53,188 nucleotides of DNA from assembly GCA_002081555.1 (NCBI GenBank), contig KV921178.1:1-53188 (forward strand). Direction: 5' to 3'. Below, in pieces: positions 12,215 to 23,100 of this stretch. A program made the translations under genes and the position numbers. The stretch comes from Protostelium mycophagum. Lineage: Eukaryota > Evosea > Variosea > Protosteliida > Protosteliaceae. Within the stretch, counting starts at the first letter, position 1. The number at the start of each line of letters is the position of its first letter. Under the pieces are notes generated by a model. It ran no database searches. It had not been told where the DNA came from and saw only the letters and a list, made by a program, of their open reading frames with translations.

Positions 12215-14838
12215 TCATGTGCTTCCGATGGATGACGTCAGGACTTGTGCGTAGTCACCCCTGCCTCTTTGAGTCTCTTGGTGTCCTCGGATCCTGACTT
12301 GGACGGCTTGCATCTGTGTGCTGTTCCTCTCTTGTTCCCATTCTTCCCCTCTAAACTCTCCCTCCCACCTGTTCAACATCACAATTGCCCAAGCTTTCCA
12401 TAAGAATTTTTGATTCAACTTGTCGAATTTTTTGTCAGTGATTTTGTGCAAAAAAGCCACATTTCGCGACTTGAAATTTTTATTTATAACGGAAATTCAA
12501 AATATTGAAAAAGAATTGCAATAGAAATACAAGAACATTGCTACTCACTTTGCAATAACAGCGGATGCCAGACAGTTACCAAAGACATTTATAGAGGTTC
12601 TAGCCATATCCATGAACGCGTCCACACCCAAGATGAGTGAGATAGGTTCTAAAGAGATGCCGTATTGTTGTGCTGCCGCTGCCAGAATGATTAAACTGGC
12701 TCTCGGAACTGCCGCAACACCTTGTAGATGTCAGTGTTTTATTAGAATCAAAATATCAATTCAACGAGTATTTTTTGCAGATATAACTTGAACTTTATTT
12801 ACAACTCATAAAAATATCTGGTGAAAACTTACCTTTAGAAGTCACCATGAGTGTCAGCATGAGGAGTATTTGATCAGACATACTTAACTCTATCCCCTCT
12901 GCTTGTGCACAAAAAACGGCCGCCTATTTTCATTATTCTTGCATGATGACAAGTCGAAAAGGTAATTTGAATAAAAAATGGGTGAAAAAGCTAAAATAAA
13001 TACCATGGATAGATATAAAGAGGTTCCGTCCAAATTAAAAGAGTATCCAGTGGGTATGACAAAGGAGACGATTTTTTTTGGCACTCCAAAAGCCTGTGGA
13101 GATCAGAAGAATGATTGAGTATTGAAAAATTCACAAAAATAAATTCAATCCTTTTTTCTGCGCCCGCAGAACCAAAGTTCAAATGTCAACCATTTATATC
13201 TACGAAATATTCGCCACAGACACGTATCAATGTGATATAATCGATCTCGTATTGAAGAATATTACCTCCATGCTCTCCATGGCTTTTGGTAATGCCGATT
13301 CAGAACTTGCCGTCGCAAAAGCGATTAAAAATGGCTGAGTGATTGACCTATTCGTTCAGAATTTTGTTTTTTGAATGGTAGTGCATATGTTTATTAAATA
13401 AATCTTGTGCTGTGCCATCTGAAGGTGATTTCTCATTCAAAAAGCCACAAACACAAAGCCTTCTTGAAATTGCAGATAAATGATTTCTTCACAAATAGAT
13501 TGAAAATAATAATGAAAAATTCATCCAAACAAAAATATAAATAAAAATTACTTGATGAATTCTCTCAGAGGTAATCTCGAGATGAAAATGATCGGAATGA
13601 GGACGCAGATGATGAAGATGATGAGAGTGAGATATAGAGAGGCCACAAGCTTTCCAAGTCCTATGAGCACCCCGAGTCCTGATTTACCGACCGTCGATGC
13701 GATCGCACATCCGATTCCAATCGGGGCATAATACATCACCAACTTGACGATTTTGAACATGATCTATGTACTTGATTAATACGTTGACAGCTTCATTTCA
13801 CAAAGACATCTTTCATTCGGCTGTGCCGTAGGTGTTGGTCTCTTCAGTGGTGGTGTATTGAAGGAAAAAATATATATCAGTATACTCGCTTGCCTTTCAA
13901 GGAAGCATTCTGCGGCTCTGCCGCAGCCAAAGACGAATAAAATATGTCTCTCTAGAAAAAGGAATATAACAACAATCACCTTGCACAGACTGTCCAAGAA
14001 TTTGAGCATCGTGTTTCGTGATTCCTCCTCCACGTGAAACATCGCCACAGCAAACATGATCGCGCAGAACACGATCTGAAGAATCTCATTTTCTGCTGCA
14101 GCTTTGAAAAAACTGCTTGGAATGATCTTCTCTAATTCATTCTCCCAGCTGATTTTGTGACCTGATATAAGAGTTAGCGTGGAGCGAGATCATCGCATTT
14201 AACCAAGAAATGATCGCGCTTTAATCGATCATTACTTCGCCTCATATCACAATTGTACAAAAATGGAGATGAGCGTAATTTGATGATTTGTAGAAAAATG
14301 CAAATTGTCTTACTCGGGATGATTGGGGTTGTTGAATTTCCTGAATCTGAGAGTATAATACCATCACCAGGCCTTGTTATGTTGACCATCAAAAGCCCCA
14401 AAGCGAGAGCAAAAGTGGTGACTAGCTGTTGCGTTTAGCGTTTCCTTTCTCCTCATTGACAAGAATGATACGATGGATGCATCCATCACCTCAAAGTAGA
14501 AGAGACATTTTATGGCAAGACGACCGATTCTCTTGAGATCGTCACCGTGACCAGCAATTCCTGTCACCAGTGTTGAAAAGATCAGGGGTGCTTCTAATGC
14601 CTATGCGAGTTCACAATCATCAATATGGAACTAAAGAGGAACATACCTGAATCATACGTAGGAATACATTTGATAAAGGCTTTAATCCCACAGCGAAATC
14701 TGGCGCAGTATGACCTATTAGAATACCAACAAACATGGAAATCACAATAAGGACTGTGATGTTAGTCTTCTCCAAGACGTAACTCCATGACTTTTTAAGG
14801 ATCTCTTTATAGCGATTATCAGAAGAGAATCGGCTCAT
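12215..14838 (-). CDS. Dicarboxylate/amino acid:cation symporter (SLC1/DAACS family)
   Basis: Sodium- or proton-coupled transporter of acidic or neutral amino acids at a membrane. The start codon is the ATG at 14836-14838 and about ten exons follow. Features: TM1 with [29 protein letters not shown], the APLIFSTLV helix, [15 protein letters not shown], the HP1 serine-rich signature [13 protein letters not shown], the TM7 motif [10 protein letters not shown] (family NMDGT), and a later [20 protein letters not shown] with the substrate-binding Asp/Arg region (DxxxDMxRTxxN). The C-terminal tail is hydrophilic and rich in Gln, Arg and Glu. Substrate cannot be told from sequence. An intronic TCT-loop hairpin sits at 13910-13926. 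The gene is convergent with glutathione reductase, 69 bp between stops. Confidence 0.9.
13910..13926. repeat. Intronic perfect hairpin, TCT loop
   Basis: CTGCGGC / GCCGCAG arms of 7 bp around TCT, in an intron of the amino-acid transporter. It has the same core as 27645-27659 and 37342-37357. Confidence 0.85.
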
Positions 14839-15047
14839 CGTGCAGAAGCGTATCGGGGTATGTCCTCTTTCACAAATTATCTCGGATAATTTGTGGCGAA
14901 TAATGAACGCTCTCTGTCAGCTGCGACTGGGCTTTGAACAACTTTTTCACCAACACAAGACACTTTATAGACATCGCTCAATGGGCACAATAATAGATAA
15001 AGAAGGTGAAATTCTCTCTTCTTTTATGTACTGATGAATTTGATAAT

Positions 15048-16302
15048 TTAAGCCACAACAGCCTTCTTCAACCGGCGGGTGGCTGAGGCTGGGGCCTTGT
15101 TTCTCTTCTGCTGAGCGGCGTATTCGTGGGACTCTAAATTGACCATGATGACGTTTCTGTCACCCTCTACTTTGGTCATGGTCTTGTACTTGATGTTGTA
15201 CTCGGACAGGTACTCAGGTGCGGCGACTTCTTCTTCCTCAGAGTCTGAAGAGGACGACTTGTTGATGATCGGTGCTCTTCTGGTGTTCTCGGGGTTGGAG
15301 GTGATGGTGAGGGTGGCCTTGTTGGGCTTGAAGAGGGCGAGGATACGGCTGATCAACTCCTGGTGCTGGTTCGGAGACAGAGAAGCGTTTGTCTCAAAGC
15401 TAGCGTAGCTGCAGTGTGCCTCCGGGGTGATGTGGATAGTGTAGAAGGAAGAGCCCTTGAGTCCGTTCATAGAGTAACCACACGGTGTGAAGTTAAACTC
15501 GTCTGTCAGAGTTTCTGAGGTGTTGTATTCATCATCAAAGTCGATGAGTGAGTCCATTCCGGGGAACTTGTCCTGATCTCCCTGATCTTCCTTCTTGTAG
15601 TACTGAGCTGCTATCTCCGGCGCGAGTCCTTGCATCATGAGGCAAAAGTTGGACTCGAAGGGTGTCTCTGCACGAGAGGACATTCTTGAGGGCATAGAGG
15701 GCAACAAAGAAGTGGCAGGTGACGGCTCTCCCTCGGTGTAGTCACAGAAGTACAGATTCCAGTGATCTTGGTTGGTCGATCCAAAGACGTATGAAGATCC
15801 GTCAAAGTGAGTGTCCAAAAGGGCAACCTCGTCTGACCAATCACGGTGGACCTCTGGTTGGAGTTGTGGGTACAAGAAGTTCTTTCTGGAATAGTACACC
15901 TGTGCTACCTCGAGATTGTAGCGCTCACCGAACTCTAAGAGCTTTCCAATGGCTTGGAGAAGGGCGGTGGTGCCACAAGTCTTGATCATGACCATGGTTG
16001 GGTAGACAAAGAGTGAAGATTCGGAGAGGACAAAGGAATCAAAGTACTGGTTGGTGGTTTGGGAGATGATGTTGCATCTGGCCAAAGTGCACATCTCTTG
16101 CCAGTCGGATTTGCTGATAAGACGGAGTCCACGGTATGATGGTGGAAGGATTTGGGTGAGATTTTTGGGTCTGAAAGTGATCTCGAGTCTCTTTTCAGGT
16201 CCCTCGAATCCAGTGCAGGGAGAGTCGTCGAAGTAGCCGCTCCTGAAAAAAACATCAGTCCATAATTCCCCATTTGAAAAAGAATGGATCTTTCACTTAC
16301 AT
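15048..16302 (-). CDS. amd1: S-adenosylmethionine decarboxylase proenzyme
   Basis: Makes decarboxylated AdoMet, the aminopropyl donor for spermidine and spermine. The N-terminal exon reads SGYFDDSPCTGFEGPEKRLE, the conserved FEGPEKxLE region. The processing site is FVLSESSLFVYP, where cleavage at Glu-Ser makes the pyruvoyl cofactor. It continues with MVMIKTCGTTALL, carrying the catalytic Cys, and later regions with NFTPCGYSMNGL and HITPEAHCSYASFE, all typical. Length about 385 residues. The only workable initiator is split: A and T at 16302-16301, a 58-nt intron (16243-16300), then G at 16242. Read unspliced, the ATG is followed at once by TAA. An acidic SSSSDSEEEE stretch near the C-terminus is unusual for the family. 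Confidence 0.95.
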
Positions 16303-17194
16303 TGAGAAGGTTGGAGTAGATTTTTTTGGTGATTAGTAGTTTTTAGTGATGATTTGGGCGCTTTGAAGCGATGCTAGGAATATCCCTTAGAAGAGCGGTT
16401 GTTGTTCTGAATGACGGCCTTGGGCCTCGGTAGCATAAAAGATGAGAGAGCTTTTCCTGTGTGGTGTGTCCCCTTGTGTTGACGAGGGGAGGAGAAAAAG
16501 ATTATGGCAAGAGGACAACCCTCAACGCTTTTTCTGTTTTTTCCATTTTGGGGTTAGACCGGGCCATTGAAATTCGGATAATTGGAAATCCGCATTTCCT
16601 TTCCTCGTGAAATTCAAACATTTCCTTGACATCCTCGCCGGTCCTCTTTACTCAAGTACCTCCTTAGCACAGAACATGAGCACGACATGGGTATTGGGAT
16701 GAAACATTGCATGTGAGCTGTACAGAGAAGGGTTGAAGAGGACTCAAAGTCTTTGAAACTGTCGTGGTGCCTGATATCTCTGAGGAAAACACCAACTCTG
16801 GCACCGCACTTCTATTCCTCAGGAATCACAAAAGACGTAATTGCAGAAACATGCCAGTTTTCCATCTGAAAACGCTGGTTCTGTGCGGAATCTCTGTCAC
16901 CTTCAGATTGAAGCAATTTTGGGACCGAAAGAGGCTTGAGATCTCAGAAAACAAGACAAACGGACGATAGAAGATGAGAAGGGGCAGATGAGACATCTCG
17001 GGGTCTCTTTGTACATCAGTGGGTTGGAGCTCTCAGACTTCTGATTGATGAAATAAAAACAATCAATGACATTATCTTTAAAGAGTGTATTTCCAGCACG
17101 ACACCAATTAATCAGCTTCAGATCGCCAGTTTTGGTTTAGTTCTAAAGCGTCACGAGTGCCTTTGTACTCTCTTCAAAGATAAGATGATGTTCC
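16303..17194. other. Gene-free stretch upstream of AdoMet decarboxylase
   Basis: About 890 bp between two genes on the minus strand: the promoter and 5' leader of AdoMet decarboxylase plus the 3' region of the membrane-protein gene. Short open frames here lack ATG starts or recognisable domains. I see no RNA gene or mobile element. Confidence 0.4.
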
Positions 17195-18022
17195 CTATCG
17201 CTTTCTCCTGATGGCCCTCCATTTTGCGGGTATCGATTTCAATTTTGGCCATAATCTTGCATTCCACATGGTTCCCCAGAATAACAAGAAGAAACCGATG
17301 TAGGTCGAAAGGGCCGTGAAAATGATTCCTGCAACAGAGAGGCATCGTATCGATTCTGTGGGACAGTCTTTGCGGTATTCTGAAAAGAATTGTCTGGTTA
17401 ATAATCCAAAGTCCATCAACAGATGACGCGATGGCTCAGCCATGATCTATCATTGTGAGTATGATTGACACATGATGACACTCTAATACCAATACGGCAG
17501 CGAGAAGGGTTAACAATAAGGGTATCCAACGGTATACTTCGTGTCTGCGCGTGGTGAAGGCGCAGCGTACCATGTATCCGTTCAAAAGTAGCATCATGAT
17601 TAGAGTCGTGACTGCGTAAAGTTAGTGGAGAGATCTAAGAGACAATGAACTCACTGAAGGCGACTTTATGCCCAAGAGCTCGAGCACTGCTCGTGACAGT
17701 CCCGGATACCAGTCCGATCACAAGCGCAGGCCAACATCAAGCACCAACCAGGGCCGGAATGGAGCCCAACAGGATCACTAAAGAGAGGATCATTCCTTTC
17801 CTATCTCCTTGAACCTCTTCATTTTGGGACTCCTCCGATACAGGTATCTGGACGATTAGAGGAGCAGCTGTGGGACATTAGATAATGATAATTTTGGTCT
17901 TGAGGATTACCTTCATCAGTAACTGGGTCGATGATTTTGCTCTCTTCGATAGCGCTAGAGTTGACGACTATTGGCTTTTTGGGCGGGAATACTCAGGTAA
18001 CACAGTCCTCTTCGGGTTCCAT
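17195..18022 (-). CDS. Unrecognised polytopic membrane protein with an in-frame TGA
   Basis: Start at ATG 18020-18022, stop TAG at 17195-17197. Exons joined by short GT-AG introns give an acidic N-terminus, then hydrophobic segments GMILSLVILLGSIPALVGA, PALVIGLVSGTV, ITTLIMMLLLNGYMV, WIPLLLTLLAAVL and VAGIIFTALSTYIGFFLLFW, and a basic tail. The loop SARALGHKVAF between TM segments joins cleanly to the next exon, which supports the frame. Two TGA codons fall in this frame. The one at 17993-17995 can be removed by a 36-nt intron (17968-18003). The one at 17737-17739, inside a TM segment, cannot be removed by any GT-AG intron I could find. It could be a sequence error, a decayed gene or recoding. 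The glycine-rich helices faintly resemble TMEM14 proteins; I am not confident of that. Confidence 0.5.
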
Positions 18023-18110
18023 GTTGTGCGTGTAAAAAATGTGGAGGAAGATCGACGAAGAATCTTCGCCCTCGGATTCTGTCTCAAAAAAACAAAAACA
18101 AAAAAAACCG

Positions 18111-20159
18111 ATGACGATTGCACAACAGACGATCTTTTGTTTGCTATTAATATTCTACCTTCAGTTTATTAGTGCAGAGACCACTTTCGTACACATATCT
18201 GACGTTCATCTCGACCCTCTGTTTCTGAGAGCTTCTAGTGGAGAGAAATACTGCCGCACGCCATTGGACGTACCAAATAATGAGGGAGGTTTATTTGGAC
18301 GCTTTGGGTGTGATACACCAGAAGAACTACTCCAAGCCACGTGAGATGAAATGGATATCAAACAGTGCCTGACAATGACAGAATCGACCATATCTTGTCA
18401 CTCAATCCAGCATTTGTTTTGATGTGAGATTGCGACCTTTCGAACACTCCTGACTGTATTTAGCACAGGTGATTTCATTGGCCATGTAATGCCAGCAAAA
18501 CAACAGGTACCTTGCACCAACTTCTCAACTAAAACAAATAGTTGGAAGCTCTCCAGCGCACAACAGACGTCCTCATGGCCAAGCTCCCGAACGTCACCAT
18601 TATACCTTCTTTAGGAAATAATGACATGGTATGGTTGTACATCATCAAATCGTCCAAACTAATTTAAACCTGCCTTTGTTGCATTGACAACATATTTGGA
18701 TGTCTTTGAAAAATACATGAACATGGGTTGATTGGACAGCACCTTCTTACGACTGCAGACTATAGATTATAACTGGGCTTGTTCAGCTACCCCAGGATCA
18801 CGGATGCATTACATCGCTGTATTGTGGCAGAAATGGCTCGGCACAGCTGCGAAAAGTTTTCTGAAGAGTGGAGGATTCTCTGTGGCCCCTCTTCACGGCC
18901 TCAGAGTAATAAGGTGATGTAAAATCATCTCAAATCACCATAGCAACTAGGCGTTGCCATGGTGATTGTTTTTTTCCCCAAAAATTATCTTTGAATTTCT
19001 GGTGACTTCCTGACATTTGCAGCTTGAACACGTTGATGTACGGTGTAAAAGATGTGAACATAAGCGGTGACGACCCTTGTGGTCAATTCTCATGGCTGAA
19101 GACAGAGCTCGAAGCGGCCAGGAGCGCAAAAGAAAAGTGAGACTCACTCTTGATTTACTTTTAATTTCATTTCAATTTTATTTTCAGAGATGGAGCTCGT
19201 AAGAAAATGAGTGAGGTTTTATTGAAGGAACTAATCTGTGTGATTTTGATTTATTTTTTTGGAATTATTTTGTATTTTGTGATGTTGTGAAGACACAATA
19301 TATTCATTCTACTTGAAACTTTCTTTCTATTTATAGAGTATAGGGTTTATATCACGGGGCATATACCTCCAGGTATTGACGATTGGACCAATACCACTTT
19401 GTGGAAAGAGAAATATATCAACAGCTTCTTCGCAATCATCGAAGAGGTAAAACATTTTTGTTGATTTAGGACAAAGTAAAGCTGCAAATACAACATTTAT
19501 AATTGTAAACGAGATGTAACGCATTGAACTATCACAAAAACAACTGATTCGGTGTAGTATGTGGACATAATCACTTGTACATTTTTCGGGCACATGCACC
19601 GCGACCAGCCGAGAATCTTAGAGCTTTCACAAGGAAGGGCCTTGCCGGCAATGGCTGTGAGTTCCATTACTCCAGGATTCAACAACAACCCGAGCATCAG
19701 GGCTTACACTATAGATAGCAATCATCAGGTGACCTAGGCAGATTTGTTGTTGTGATATCGCAGAATGCACAGGAGAATATCTGCTGCGACTCGGAGATTT
19801 TGGTATCCGATGTTGTTTCAATGCACAAAAACAAACATGGATTATGTCAAAAGTAACAAACACAGATCCTCGACTATGACGACTACATTCTACCTCTATA
19901 CAAATCCAACCGCGAGAAGAAGGCTGTCTGGAGTCATTTTTATTCCTTCAGAGCAGCGTACAACAAGGCCAGCATAACGGCCACAACCGTGAGGGAAGTT
20001 TTGAGCGCTGCATCTCAGGACGAAATGCTGTTGAATATGATGTTGTTCAGAGAAGCTGGAGGATTCATGCCAAGATCTTGGTCCGGTCTATGTGCTTACA
20101 TTCAGAACAGACAAGACGAATACACGAAATGTATTCAGAGTTATAAAGATCTGGCATAG
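18111..20159 (+). CDS. Secreted acid sphingomyelinase-like / endopolyphosphatase-like metallophosphoesterase
   Basis: Starts at ATG 18111 with a signal peptide (TIFCLLLIFYLQFISAE), so it is secreted or lumenal. The dimetal calcineurin-type motifs appear in order: FVHISDVHLDPLF, LITGDFIGH (joined across a 40-nt intron), SLGNNDM, GHIPPG and FFGHMHRD. The GNND form, rather than GNHD/E, is common in endopolyphosphatases (Ppn1 type) and some sphingomyelinase-like phosphodiesterases. A cysteine-containing C-terminal helix region follows (GLCAYIQNRQDEYTKC). No N-terminal saposin domain is present, unlike true acid sphingomyelinase. Exact substrate is unresolved. It ends 12 bp from the stop codon of the convergent FANCJ-like gene. 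Confidence 0.85.
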
Positions 20160-20171
20160 AATGTGAAAGAC

Positions 20172-23100
20172 TCATTTCATTCTGGTCTGCTTCTCTTTGA
20201 AAAATTGATCTATCAGTGGGATGGACTCTTCTACCGTTGTGTACATATTCACTGATGCTCTGAGCCATCGAGAGAGCCTCTCTATATTCTCTTTGTGTTG
20301 GTACCTGTCGTCGAGCACTGTTGTATGTCAGGTTTTTATTTGAATGATACAGACGTAGTATGGCCCCGTAGTCATTGATGTGCCTGATGCACCTCCCCAA
20401 TGCTGTCATGTTGAGTGGATGATGGTGTTGTAGATCGGGTGTTACCTTGGTTTACTGCACGGAAGGCTTGTTGATTGTACCAGCTGTAACTATGAGTCAT
20501 CGCACAAGAGCCACAATTTTGTATCTGCAGATCTTCCAGATGACTCACTCATTGCCGCTCTGGCCCATCTTCTTTTTGTATAGAATATCATTATGTTCTT
20601 TCTTTAACAGCACTTTTGGCTCTCTAATCTGCGGGAATGGCACTCCGACAGAGATGACACCTGTATGTAGACGTCAATACAAGAGTGGTAGATATATTTG
20701 CACCTCTGGCACTATTGTCCGTGAAATCCATACCCTCACTCACTTTGCCTCTACACACGGCCAACAGCAGAGCGCCGTGGTACTTCTTCGATGGTATTGG
20801 AGACTCACTGTATCTACAACGCGTCAGAAGATTGGCGGGAAAGAGCACGTACTTTATCGCATCGTTATATTCCTTCATCATTCGGTTGAAATCGCCTTCT
20901 TTTGGATTCCGGGGTTCTGCACATTCTTAATACAATATCGTACAATTTTCGTTGAGAGCTGACCTATTACGATCTTCTTCGATTTAGAGATATTGTCCCA
21001 GGCATCATTGTTTCTCCATCGGTTAACGACCTTCTCCATGAGAGAATAAGACGGGAAGAAGCATAATACTCCATGAGGAATGATCCTTCAAAACCTCAAA
21101 AGATAATTACACAGCTAAACCAACCTGCAGAATTCGAGTACAGCGATGCCGATAGAGTCTTGGTATGACAGCCCGTCAGTGTTTTTGAAAGTACCGTTTA
21201 ATGATGTGTTATTACACAGTCTAAATGCACCGGCCCACAACTTTTCGGGTCAGTTTGAAATAATATTTTGGGTTTGTGAAATCCACAAATACAATACTTG
21301 TCTCTTCGTGTCAATGCTGTGAGGTGCCTCCAACTTGTATGGAAAGTCTACACCGAGTTCGTGGGAAAATGATGCCAGGGGTGAGAGTGTCCCTGATGCC
21401 AAAATAATATTTCGTGACTGTTTTGAATTCAACAATTTATCGTTGCGCAAGTGTATTTAGAGTTGGTGGTTTGCCTCAAATCACCAAAAAGTGTACAGGA
21501 GAATGGACCTTTGTTACTTTGCCAAGAGATACACAATACAATAAAAATACAGTAAAGTATGCTCAAAACACCAAAGAAATGCCTTTGCAGCTAAATCCAG
21601 TTGATTTTGACGAAAATGAGTGAGATATTCACCACATCTGCAAGATGCCGGAATGCTACGGCGGGGTTCATGCACCACAACCCCACACTCGTGAACCATT
21701 TCCTGCCCTCTGGTCCATTCCTCCCGCTCTGATATCATAAGATGATGTCATGACGTCACTGTGACTTTTGGTGAGACGTCTTGTACCTTTTGTACGATAA
21801 ATCGGTAATCGGCGGCATATTGACAGTCGTTGAACAATATGTATTCTATTATGTACAGTAGCGCTGTAGATGTCAATTTTATTGGGCAGAGAATACATTT
21901 ATTTCTTGTTAATATTTTTAATATATCGTGTTCATTTTTGCAAATCACCCAACATCCAAATCATTTTCAAAGAAGCGAGTACAAATGTCAGAAGCGATAA
22001 TACAACCCTCTTATCCGCACCTTCCAGTCTATTTTGTTGCGTGAATTTACTGATCAACTGTACCATCTCTACATCTTCCTCATCGACAGAAGACATGCAC
22101 GTCTGTATCTCTATACGAATGGACTTTATCGTCAGAGAGGTGTTCTTTGTCGCATTCAGAGCTTCTACAAGTTGGTGCCCTCTCATCCTTTTTATATAAG
22201 TTGGAATTTTCTTGGAATATTGAATATGGCTTGTGAGGCAAAAAATGTAAAAAAATAATATAAGGTGGGAAGATAGGGTTTGGCGCTCTACAATGGTGCC
22301 TGTATGACGTCATACTTACGTATTTGAATATTCTTCGAATCTTTCCAACTTCATATTCTCCTGGCAGAGAGTGACAGTCTGTATCAATATGTCCACGATC
22401 TATCAAGACCATCAGCAAACATATAAAAAAATATAAAACACACTCGCAATGCAGATTTGAAGCAGTCAGAAGGAGTTGATGACATGAGTACTAGCTGCCT
22501 CTGTATCTCTGTATCAATCAGAATTAATAACGTGTCTTTGTGTTGCGATTTGCCAAATAGATTGTGGAACCATAACAAACAATAGATTTTGATTTCGCGG
22601 TGATTCTTGTGCAATGAAGCGTTAAGAAGACACCTCAGCTTTGCAGTCCAGAGTTGTAAAAGGATGTGTTTACAGGTAGAAATCAACGATAATATGACCG
22701 TCCTACCTTCTAATTCTTCTGTGTTGGAATCAAAACTGGCACTCGACCTTGATATATCCTCCATGTTGCTTCAATAGATGTCACAAACATTATTTTTGAA
22801 GAAAAAATTTGTTGCAAAGACATCATGACGTCATGATGCCTCATTTTACATATCTGCAGAGCTTGTTGTAATTCGTATTTCTGTTGTGACAAAGCCACAA
22901 CACCTTGACAGAATGTATATATGGACAAAGTCTAAAAGAGTCATGATGGTCTCACTGTGCCTCATCAAGTATGATGATGCTGCCCTCCAAATTGATATCT
23001 GAGGCTTCTCTTATGGAAGCGTCGATGAGGTAATTATACGGTGCAAATACGATGTCGGCCTCTCTGGAGAGACCTTGGGACGCGAAATAAGGACATCCTT

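Noticed and set aside
13910-13926. GC hairpins as bacterial-type terminators
   Set aside because: They lie inside introns of eukaryotic genes, lack a T-run rule and occur on either strand.
20065-20171. Extension of the FANCJ-like C-terminus into the neighbouring gene
   Set aside because: A short intron near 20310-20345 restores the family's DDRF-type C-terminus and gives a stop at 20172, so no coding overlap is needed.
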